From: Clostridium folliculivorans
GTDB taxonomy: Bacteria; Bacillota; Clostridia; Clostridiales; Clostridiaceae
DNA: 64,000 nucleotides
NCBI RefSeq assembly: GCF_024341905.1
Contig: NZ_BQXY01000001.1
Span: 591,013-655,012 of the forward strand
Direction of reading: 5' to 3'
Part shown: one piece after another, positions 43,401 through 49,643 of the stretch
How positions within the stretch are numbered: position 1 is the stretch's first letter
How the letters are laid out: each line of letters begins with the position of its first letter
The notes under the pieces: model-generated
Seen by the model: the letters and a program-made list of their open reading frames with translations, nothing else
What the model was told of the DNA's origin: nothing
The model's database searches: none
Position numbers and translations under genes: made by a program

Positions 43401-43785
43401 AAGAACACTGCCAGAAGGTTATGATACAGTTCTTAATGAAGAAGGAACAAATATTTCACAAGGTCAAAAACAACTTCTAACTATTGCCCGTGCAATACTT
43501 GCTGATCCTGCAATCTTGATTCTTGATGAAGCTACAAGTAGTGTTGATACAAGAACAGAAGTATTAATACAAAAGGCTATGAACAACTTAATGAATGGAA
43601 GAACAAGCTTTGTAATTGCTCACAGACTTTCTACTATTCGTGATGCTGAGTTAATATTAGTTATGAATAAAGGAACAATCATAGAAATGGGCAATCACAA
43701 GCAATTACTAGATAAAGGCGGCTTCTATGCTGATCTTTACAACAGTCAATTCTCAGGCGCAGACTTGGAAGTTGAGACTGTATAG
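40429..43785 (+). CDS. ABC exporter half-transporter B with giant extracellular repeat insertion
   Basis: A 1118-residue subunit, nearly twice the usual 580-630. A Gly/Arg-rich start and TM1 (about 48-67) are followed by some 530 residues before TM2 at about 592. The insertion has a Gln/Met-rich coiled coil (about 85-215, for example QQQMQQMQKMQQQAAQQAAQ) and then units of about 40 residues starting near 227, 271, 354, 410, 462 and 515 with the pattern LL.LP.L..I.D...R......LDIF..MP, joined by Ser/Thr-rich linkers. TM2-TM6 and the ATPase follow: Walker A GPTGAGKT (K911), altered signature ISQGQKQLLT, Walker B D1033-E1034. By topology the insertion lies outside the cell. Confidence 0.9.
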   Translation: MSENRGNRPAGGRRGGPMGGMGRPVEKAKDFKGSLKRLLRYLKPHRINLIVVLIFAILSTSFTIAAPKITSKAMNKLQNAYMARKMLSEMSKGQNEAMDQMNSKMGDVQTEVSGKIIDKMADGQKTAVDKITTSMGDAQAKAVDEIYKNVAIQMYQGIATGQKTAVDKITAQMATAQKTMVAQVQQQMQQMQKMQQQAAQQAAQGGTTTQSTTQATQSAAQPDAQTLAAIQSLMKLPMIDATTDRATRVKTTLDFINILKAMPANGQIDKNSLATLEELLNIPMLDKAKIGNDKVNVMKKFMSVAKKLPGGSSSSSSMSLDTAQMNEVYNRIAKMTDFTAKASSSTTKMDQKATDAVQKLLKLPLINDIKDATEKKNNLTQLIDIFKDMPDMSSDSSSTSGTQINKSDLDTVKELLAAADISTIKDSKEKTAAAVKLVDIFSKMPKTDSTTTTDTMNPDQLNSVKQLLALPVLNSITDTNERTKVISQMLDIFNSMPDMGTTTDTDSKNKIDTKSIKSIQKFIALPKLDTLTDANQRAEVSRQIIDLGSELSKTMDNAPTSPKDNVKFTDDQINSVITAIKETNGEYDFKYIGNIALVLIGMYIISAIFSLTMGLVMSGVAQKTVRDLRKEVDEKLSRLPLKYFDMHSHGDILSRVTNDVDTIATTLQQSLTQIITSIITIVGYIIMMLTISPILTLIVIATLPLYVIATATIAKKSQKYFAAQQKEIGLLSGHVEEMYTGHKIVKAFGHEKDSIEEFEAINGRLKSSGWKAQFVSGIMFPLMNFISNLGYVGISMVGGIWITKSLLGLGDILAFIQYSRSFTMPIVQTANIANVIQSTIACAERVFQVLDEEEEIPDSADAIVLENAKGEVTFEHVDFRYVEDVPLIEDMNLDVKQGHTVAIVGPTGAGKTTLVNLLMRFYEINAGKIKIDGVDINDIKRSELRKMFGMVLQDTWLYNGSIKDNIAYGKEDATMEEIVRAAKAAHADHFIRTLPEGYDTVLNEEGTNISQGQKQLLTIARAILADPAILILDEATSSVDTRTEVLIQKAMNNLMNGRTSFVIAHRLSTIRDAELILVMNKGTIIEMGNHKQLLDKGGFYADLYNSQFSGADLEVETV

Positions 43786-43816
43786 TATAATATCAATTTT
43801 ATAAAGAATTTTAAGT

Positions 43817-43860
43817 AGCCATATGTGGGAGGAATATTTACTCACATATGGCTATTTTTT
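43817..43860 (+). terminator. Terminator of the ABC exporter operon
   Basis: AGCCATATGTG pairs with CACATATGGCT, followed by TATTTTTT, in which repeat copy B begins. Confidence 0.88.
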
Positions 43861-43937
43861 ACTGTATAAGGAAGTATAAAGTTTTTATGTGTAATAAAAC
43901 TAGATATTTCAAGAGGGTTAGAAGTTTGTTACTGTAA
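43855..43937 (+). repeat. Terminator-linked micro-ORF repeat, copy B
   Basis: TTTTTTACTGTATAAGGAA then GTATAAAGTTTTTATG at 43855-43889, then a 16-codon frame (MCNKTRYFKRVRSLLL) ending at TAA 43935-43937. Similar to copies at 35803 and 37928. Confidence 0.5.
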
Positions 43938-43986
43938 AGGGACTTTACGATTTTTTTATCCAAGAACATAATTAAACATTAATGAC

Positions 43987-44002
43987 ATATGATCGAACAT
44001 AT
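43987..44002. promoter_or_regulatory. Near-palindrome upstream of the flavodoxin gene
   Basis: ATATGATCGAACATAT pairs with itself except for one A/A position per arm. It is a candidate operator about 110 bases before the flavodoxin start. The 43786-44113 gap otherwise holds the terminator and repeat copy B. Confidence 0.3.
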
Positions 44003-44113
44003 ACTGTAGTAAACGAAAAAAATTTAAAACCCATAATAATTACAGCAATATTATTTGTTGATTAAATAATATTTAGAAGAATATCAAGAATAAAAATAGA
44101 AGGGGTGGAACCT

Positions 44114-44623
44114 ATGTCAAAGACAGAAAATATACTTATAGCTTACTTTTCATATTCAGAAAATAGTAGGAGGGTTGCTGAATTAATTCAAGAAAAGACA
44201 GGGGGAGATATTTTTAGGATAGAGACCGTAAATCCTTATCCAACTGATTATAATGCAGTTGTTGATCAGGCTAAAAGGGAGCAGGAATATGACTATAGAC
44301 CGAAACTTGCAGCACAGGTTGATGATATGGTGGCATACGATGTAGTCTTTGTTGGTTATCCTAACTGGTGGATAACAATGCCTATGCCTGTATTTACTTT
44401 TTTTGAGCAATATGATTTTTCTGGAAAGATGGTTATACCTTTTTGCACACATAGGGGCACTGGATTAGGTCAAAGTGTAGACGATATCATGGAGCTCTGT
44501 CCAAATTCAACAATTATTGATGGACTAGAAATCATGGATGACGAAGAAGTTGATCAACAAATTGATATGTGGTTAGATAGAATACCTATTTCTAGTAGAT
44601 TAAGTATAAACAATTCAAATTAA
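44114..44623 (+). CDS. Flavodoxin-like protein
   Basis: A 169-residue flavodoxin fold protein. It starts with the FMN-phosphate loop region NILIAYFSYSENSRRVAELI, has the family stretch NPYPTDYNAVVDQAKREQE, the flavin-stacking VGYPNWWITMPMPVFTFFEQYDF and PFCTHRGTGLGQS, which together mark the long flavodoxin_4-type clostridial group rather than classical flavodoxin. It would carry electrons or reduce quinone-like acceptors. A GTG at 44105 in frame lies inside AGGGGTGG, the ribosome site for ATG 44114. Two hairpins follow its stop. Confidence 0.85.
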   Translation: MSKTENILIAYFSYSENSRRVAELIQEKTGGDIFRIETVNPYPTDYNAVVDQAKREQEYDYRPKLAAQVDDMVAYDVVFVGYPNWWITMPMPVFTFFEQYDFSGKMVIPFCTHRGTGLGQSVDDIMELCPNSTIIDGLEIMDDEEVDQQIDMWLDRIPISSRLSINNSN

Positions 44624-44662
44624 TTTTATATATAAGGTCATTATAGGGATCGTTTAAAAATA

Positions 44663-44701
44663 GAGCCAGCTCAAATGAAGTGCGACCATTTGAGCTGGCT
44701 C
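44663..44701 (+). terminator. 15-bp perfect hairpin after the flavodoxin gene
   Basis: GAGCCAGCTCAAATG (44663-44677) and CATTTGAGCTGGCTC (44687-44701) are perfect reverse complements; the exit TTGTTGTACTTT is moderately T-rich. A second stem, CATTGGCTGTA with TACAGCCAATG, lies at 44720-44754. Confidence 0.7.
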
Positions 44702-44705
44702 TTGT

Positions 44706-44837
44706 TGTACTTTAAATTTCATTGGCTGTACCAATCTTTTTGATACAGCCAATGTATACTCTGATGTAACCAGTGAAGAAATTGTAGGAAGAGCTTTAAA
44801 GGATTACGCTAAAATTTATACATTTTGCCTTCTATAA
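44706..44837 (+). pseudogene. Aldo/keto reductase remnant
   Basis: One frame reads LFDTANVYSDVTSEEIVGRA then LKDYAK, the N-terminal active-site region of aldo/keto reductases (conserved F-D-T-A..Y with the catalytic Asp and Tyr). There is no start codon, no upstream barrel strands, and after about 35 codons the similarity ends and the frame stops at 44835-44837. The end overlaps the 3' end of the AraC-type gene on the other strand, so a rearrangement or deletion probably joined them. Confidence 0.65.
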
Positions 44838-45667
44838 TTGTTAGGTGATATATTAAATAACTTTTTAAAGGCTTTGCTATAGTGAAATTCATCATAGAAG
44901 CCGAACATAATGGCTATTTCCTTTAATTTCATATGAGGATAAGAGATTAAAAAGTATTTTGAATTATTAAGTTTAAGTTCTAAATAATAGTCATGAATAC
45001 TTTTTCCAGTACTAGTTTTAAAATGTTTTTGTAAAGTTCTAGGAGCAAAGTTTAGTGATTTAGATAAATCTTCAATAGTAATTTTATCTTGAAGATTTTC
45101 CTCTAATATTGAAATTATGTCTTTAGTAAGTTGATTATATTGAAGGTGGTCAGTTATATTAAATTGTAAATCAATTTCTGATAATATTCGAGAAAGAATA
45201 GAACTAGCTAATTTTGAATTTGATTCATTTCCCATATTACATAGTAAAGATAATTCATTGAAATAATAAAGCGATTTATGATTATCTCTCAAATTTAACT
45301 TTGATGGAATACAGTAATAAGATTCTATTATGTTATCTGGTTTTTTAAAAATAACATAATCTTTAATATCACAAGAAAAATGTATGTAATAACAGGAAGA
45401 ATTTTTAAGATTATTGGAGTTAGGGTAATGGTGTTTATGGGCAGGTAAAAACATAATATCGCCTTCACGACTTTCTATTAGTTCATTTTCAACAATTACA
45501 TTAAAACCTCCGCTTATAACATAAACTAAGTCATGAAAAGGTAAGGTCCTATCTGGATGGGCAATATTATCATTAAATGCTAGTTTACTGCACATATCAA
45601 TTTTTCTAAAACAATTTGAATTTAAATTTGTATATAACATGTGCATTATTTTACATGAGGTCGTCAT
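44816..45667 (-). CDS. AraC-family regulator, divergent from GH127
   Basis: A 283-residue AraC-type regulator: N-terminal cupin-like sugar-sensing domain (about 40-110: DRTLPFHDLVYVISGGFNVI, LPAHKHHYPN) and two C-terminal helix-turn-helix units (ITIEDLSKSLNFAPRTLQKHF and LKEIAIMFGFYDEFHYSKAF, then SPNNYRRQ). No clear ribosome site precedes ATG 45667; ATGs at codons 8 and 10 are alternatives. It is 89 bases from the divergent beta-L-arabinofuranosidase gene, which it probably activates. The shared spacer has ACAAGT (45685) and ACTTGT (45709), an inverted pair that may be its binding site. Confidence 0.85.
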   Translation of the reverse strand: MTTSCKIMHMLYTNLNSNCFRKIDMCSKLAFNDNIAHPDRTLPFHDLVYVISGGFNVIVENELIESREGDIMFLPAHKHHYPNSNNLKNSSCYYIHFSCDIKDYVIFKKPDNIIESYYCIPSKLNLRDNHKSLYYFNELSLLCNMGNESNSKLASSILSRILSEIDLQFNITDHLQYNQLTKDIISILEENLQDKITIEDLSKSLNFAPRTLQKHFKTSTGKSIHDYYLELKLNNSKYFLISYPHMKLKEIAIMFGFYDEFHYSKAFKKLFNISPNNYRRQNV

Positions 45668-45756
45668 TTAAGTCAATGGATTGAACAAGTGGAATAAAGT
45701 TATAATCAACTTGTACCCGTGATATTACAAAATAATGATAAAAAGGAGGAGAATTT

Positions 45757-47742
45757 ATGAGTAATAAAATTACTAAGGTTTTAACAAATAATATAAAGTT
45801 TAATAATGTTAACATTACAGATAGATTTTTTGGATACTATCAAAATTTAATAATTAATGAGGTTATACCATATCAATGGAAAGTATTAAATGATGAATTA
45901 GAAGATGTTGTAAAGAGTTCAGCTATAAAAAACTTTAAGATTGCAGCAAAAGAGGCAAAAGGTAACTTTTATGGGTTTGTTTTTCAAGATAGTGATGTCT
46001 ATAAATGGTTAGAAGCAGTGGCTTATAGCTTACATTTAAAACAAAATAAAGAGTTAGAAAAATGTGCTGATGAAGTTATTGAGTTAATAGGAAGAGCTCA
46101 ACAAGATGATGGATATCTTCATACTTATTTTATAATAGAAAGACCGGATATGAAGTTTAAGGACCTATGGGAATGTCATGAATTATATTGTGCAGGACAC
46201 TTTTTTGAGGCTGCAACTGCCTATTATAATGCAACTGGTAAAGTAAAAGTAATTGAAATAGCAAAGAAGCTTGCGGATTGTATATATAATAATTTTGGCT
46301 ATGAGGATGGCAAAATAAAGGGATATGATGGACATGAGGAAGTAGAGTTAGGTCTTATGGCTTTATATAGTGTAACAAAGGAAGAAAGGTATTTGCACTT
46401 AGCTAAGTTCTTTATTGATGAGAGAGGTCAGTCTCCACATTTCTTTGAAGTTGAATGGGAAGCAAGAGGGAAAACTAGCTATTGGAGTGGATGGAAGCAG
46501 TGTGAGTCGCCCAATGCTTCAAAAGAGTTTATTTCCTTCATAGGAGCTGAGTATAATCAGACGCATAAACCGGTAAGAAAACAAGATGAAGCTGTTGGAC
46601 ATGCAGTTAGAGTTGTTTATATGTTATGTGGAATGATTGATGTTGCAAAGGAATCAGGGGATGATAGTTTATTAGAGGCTTGCCAAAAGTTATGGGATAA
46701 TATAGTGAATAAAAAGATGTATATAACAGGAGCAATAGGTTCAACGCATGTTGGAGAAGCATTTACAGGAAATTATGATTTGCCAAATGATTCTTTATAT
46801 GGAGAGACTTGCGCTTCCATAGGGCTTGCTATGGCTGCTAAGAGAATGTTAAATACAGAAATTAATTCTAAGTATAGCGATATAATAGAAAAAGAAATAT
46901 ATAATGGAATAATTTCAGGGATCGCTATGGATGGAAAGTCTTTCTTTTACGTGAATCCGTTAGAAGTATACCCTAAGAACCATACTAACCCTGTTTTAGA
47001 ACAAGTAAAGATTGAAAGACAAAAATGGTATCCTTGTGCATGCTGTCCACCAAATATATCTAGATTTTTGCTTAATATAGGAGATTATATATATTCTACT
47101 AATAATGATACAGTGTATATTCATCAATATATTGCAAATAATTCTAATTTTAATATTGGAGATTCCTATATAAGTTTAGAGATAGATTGTGATTTATTAA
47201 AATCCCAGGAGATACGAATTAAATTAAATTTTAGTGATTTATCGGATAATAAAGTAGCGTTAAGATTACCTAGTTGGAGCAAAGGATATTTAATAAATAT
47301 ATCTGATGATAAAGCAAAGTGCAGAGTTATTGATGGGTATATTTATTTAGATAATATTTCACAAAAAAAGATAGTTATAGATTTAACTCTTAAAGCTGAA
47401 TTAATACTTATGAAGGCAGATAGAAGAGTAAGGTATGATGCAGGTAAGGCGGCTATAACATATGGACCGATAGTGTATTGTGCAGAAGAAATAGATAATG
47501 GTAGTATGTTATATAATTTATTCATTAAAGATTCAAAGAGCTTTAAAAGAGAACCATTTATGCATAAAGATTTGGAGTTATTTAAAGTAACTATTAATGG
47601 ATACAAAGAGATAGATGATGATGACAGTTTATATCATGAAAACAATGTTCAGCTAGAAAATAAAGAAATAATTTTAGTTCCATATCACTATTGGGGCAAT
47701 AGGGGATTGGGAGAAATGCAAGTTTGGGTTAGAGTTAAATAA
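45757..47742 (+). CDS. GH127 beta-L-arabinofuranosidase (HypBA1-like)
   Basis: A 661-residue (alpha/alpha)6-barrel enzyme. The zinc and nucleophile residues of family GH127 are all present with the right spacing: E350 and C352 (GETCAS) and C429-C430 (CACCPPN), exactly 79 residues from Glu to nucleophilic Cys as in bifidobacterial HypBA1. Other family stretches are QQDDGYLHTYF and ECHELYCAGHFFEAA. No signal peptide, so it acts in the cytoplasm on imported beta-L-arabinofuranosyl oligosaccharides, such as those from plant hydroxyproline-rich glycoproteins, releasing L-arabinose. AAAGGAGGA precedes the ATG. It appears to be a single-gene unit under the divergent AraC regulator. Confidence 0.92.
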   Translation: MSNKITKVLTNNIKFNNVNITDRFFGYYQNLIINEVIPYQWKVLNDELEDVVKSSAIKNFKIAAKEAKGNFYGFVFQDSDVYKWLEAVAYSLHLKQNKELEKCADEVIELIGRAQQDDGYLHTYFIIERPDMKFKDLWECHELYCAGHFFEAATAYYNATGKVKVIEIAKKLADCIYNNFGYEDGKIKGYDGHEEVELGLMALYSVTKEERYLHLAKFFIDERGQSPHFFEVEWEARGKTSYWSGWKQCESPNASKEFISFIGAEYNQTHKPVRKQDEAVGHAVRVVYMLCGMIDVAKESGDDSLLEACQKLWDNIVNKKMYITGAIGSTHVGEAFTGNYDLPNDSLYGETCASIGLAMAAKRMLNTEINSKYSDIIEKEIYNGIISGIAMDGKSFFYVNPLEVYPKNHTNPVLEQVKIERQKWYPCACCPPNISRFLLNIGDYIYSTNNDTVYIHQYIANNSNFNIGDSYISLEIDCDLLKSQEIRIKLNFSDLSDNKVALRLPSWSKGYLINISDDKAKCRVIDGYIYLDNISQKKIVIDLTLKAELILMKADRRVRYDAGKAAITYGPIVYCAEEIDNGSMLYNLFIKDSKSFKREPFMHKDLELFKVTINGYKEIDDDDSLYHENNVQLENKEIILVPYHYWGNRGLGEMQVWVRVK

Positions 47743-47810
47743 AGTTTGATAATAAAAAATAGTTTATTATATCTTTATAGAGTAGAGAAATAATCTTAAC
47801 TATATAAGTT

Positions 47811-47926
47811 TTGCAGGGGATGCAACTGCTTTTTTCCGTATGGTTGTTTTAGAGAAAACAAATTTATCCTCAGAAGAACTTGTAAAACTGGGATTGGTGA
47901 TTGAAAAAAAATATGGTATTATATAA
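47811..47926 (+). pseudogene. Possible decayed coding fragment
   Basis: A frame ending in TAA at 47924-47926 reads GDATAFFRMVVLEKTNLSSE then ELVKLGLVIEKKYGI, protein-like in composition but without a start codon or ribosome site and without a family I recognise. It lies in the gap 47743-48048 between GH127 and the PhnA-like gene, in which I see nothing else. Confidence 0.25.
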
Positions 47927-48048
47927 GTCTGTAAAAACTCTAATATATATTTTGGGTGGATTTTAAGTTTACGACTGCTAGTTGAAAATAGTTGTAAAGC
48001 TATCCATCTATTTAAGAATTAATAACAACAAATGGAGGAAATAAACTA

Positions 48049-48390
48049 ATGAATAATTTGCCGAATTGTCCAAAATGTAATTCAGAATATACTTATGAAG
48101 ATGGAGAGGTTCTAATTTGTCCAGAATGTTCTCATGAATGGGCTGAAGGATCAGCAAGTCAAAGTAATGAAGATGTTAAAGTTGTTAAAGACTCAAATGG
48201 AAATATCTTAAGCGATGGTGATTCTGTAACAATAATTAAAGATCTTAAAGTGAAGGGTGCTTCATCAGCATTAAAGAAAGGTACCAAAGTAAAAAATATA
48301 CGTTTAGTTGATGGAGATCATAATATTGATTGTAAAATTGATGGATTTGGAGCTATGAGTTTAAAATCTGAATTCGTTAAAAAGATATAA
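48049..48390 (+). CDS. PhnA/YjdM-like zinc-ribbon protein
   Basis: A 113-residue protein. The N-terminal zinc ribbon has two C-x2-C pairs ([21 protein letters not shown], about 8-28), followed by HEW and, after a linker, the C-terminal SH3-like domain with [26 protein letters not shown] and [21 protein letters not shown]. This is the complete YjdM (formerly PhnA) pattern; despite the old name it is not needed for phosphonate use and its role is unknown. TGGAGGAAA precedes the ATG. Single-gene unit with a terminator at 48420. Confidence 0.9.
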   Translation: MNNLPNCPKCNSEYTYEDGEVLICPECSHEWAEGSASQSNEDVKVVKDSNGNILSDGDSVTIIKDLKVKGASSALKKGTKVKNIRLVDGDHNIDCKIDGFGAMSLKSEFVKKI

Positions 48391-48419
48391 AGAGAATTTA
48401 ATGATTTATTTAAGTATTG

Positions 48420-48460
48420 AGGAGGACTAAGTCTAAAATAGATGAAGTTCTCCTTTTTTT
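48420..48460 (+). terminator. Terminator of the PhnA-like gene
   Basis: AGGAGGACT pairs with AGTTCTCCT (one G-U), then a long T-run. Confidence 0.75.
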
Positions 48461-48635
48461 ACTTTTAAGCGGCTATTTTAATGACTTTTATTGGATTCAA
48501 AAAGCAAAACAAGTTATAATTGATAGTTCAATATTTGCGATATTTTTAAAAGAATATAACAAGAAATAGTTAAAATTAAAATGTATAATTAGTATATCAA
48601 AAGAAAAGATAATGAATTTTAGGAGGAATTGTATA

Positions 48636-49424
48636 ATGAATATATTAAAAAGTTTTTCACTAGAAGATAAAATTGCATTTATTACAGGTGCATCATATGG
48701 TATAGGATTCGGTATTGCAAAGGCTTATGCAGAGGCTGGAGCAACAATAGTTTTTAATGATATTAATCAAGAATTAGTGGATAAAGGAATAAAAGCTTAT
48801 GAAGCAGAAGGCATAAAAGCTTTTGGTTATGTATGTGATGTTACAGATGAAAATATGGTAAATGAGACAGTTGAGAAGATAGAAAAAGAGGTTGGAGTAA
48901 TCGATATTCTTGTAAATAATGCTGGAATAATTAAGAGGATTCCAATGATTGAAATGAAAGCTGAAGATTTTAGAAAGGTTATAGATGTTGACTTAAATGC
49001 ACCGTTTATAGTTTCTAAAGCTGTAATTCCTGGAATGATCAAGAAGGGACATGGAAAGATAATAAATATATGTTCAATGATGAGTGAATTAGGAAGAGAA
49101 ACAGTTTCTGCTTATGCAGCTGCAAAAGGTGGACTTAAGATGTTAACTAAGAATATTGCTTCTGAATACGGTGAATACAATATTCAATGTAACGGACTTG
49201 GACCTGGATATATAGCAACACCTCAAACTGAACCGCTAAGAACAGAAGGACATCCTTTCAATAGCTTTATTATAGCTAAAACTCCTGCTGCACGTTGGGG
49301 AACACCAGAAGATTTAACTGGACCAGCTATATTCTTAGCATCTGATGCTTCGGATTTTGTAAATGGACATATTTTATATGTAGATGGAGGAATCTTAGCT
49401 TACATCGGAAAACAACCAGAATAG
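48636..49424 (+). CDS. SDR, gluconate 5-dehydrogenase / KduD-like
   Basis: A 262-residue classical SDR: glycine motif TGASYGIGFGIA, NNAG in LVNNAGIIKR, catalytic Ser in NICSMMS, and Tyr/Lys in SAYAAAKGG. The PMIEM, GPGYIATPQT and ARWGTPEDL stretches fit gluconate 5-dehydrogenase and 2-dehydro-3-deoxygluconate 5-dehydrogenase (KduD), enzymes of sugar-acid catabolism. AGGAGG (48620-48625) selects ATG 48636 over an ATG at 48612 lacking a site. No uronate pathway genes are adjacent, so the exact substrate remains open. Followed by a strong terminator, hence monocistronic. Confidence 0.85.
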   Translation: MNILKSFSLEDKIAFITGASYGIGFGIAKAYAEAGATIVFNDINQELVDKGIKAYEAEGIKAFGYVCDVTDENMVNETVEKIEKEVGVIDILVNNAGIIKRIPMIEMKAEDFRKVIDVDLNAPFIVSKAVIPGMIKKGHGKIINICSMMSELGRETVSAYAAAKGGLKMLTKNIASEYGEYNIQCNGLGPGYIATPQTEPLRTEGHPFNSFIIAKTPAARWGTPEDLTGPAIFLASDASDFVNGHILYVDGGILAYIGKQPE

Positions 49425-49438
49425 AAAGCATATAATTA

Positions 49439-49480
49439 AACCCACAAAAATCTAGAATTTAGATTTTTGTGGGTTATTTT
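49439..49480 (+). terminator. Terminator of the gluconate-dehydrogenase-type SDR
   Basis: AACCCACAAAAATCTA pairs perfectly with TAGATTTTTGTGGGTT, then ATTTT. Confidence 0.85.
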
Positions 49481-49643
49481 AATATTACAAGTAAATAATA
49501 GCAAGGAATTGACTGTTAAATTGTAGAGTACAAATAGTATAGCTAATTGAAGTACAGTTTAATGTATTAAATATAAAAATAATACAATACTGGTAGAGAC
49601 TTTTAGTAAATATTTAGTATAATATGTAATTGGGGTGATATTT

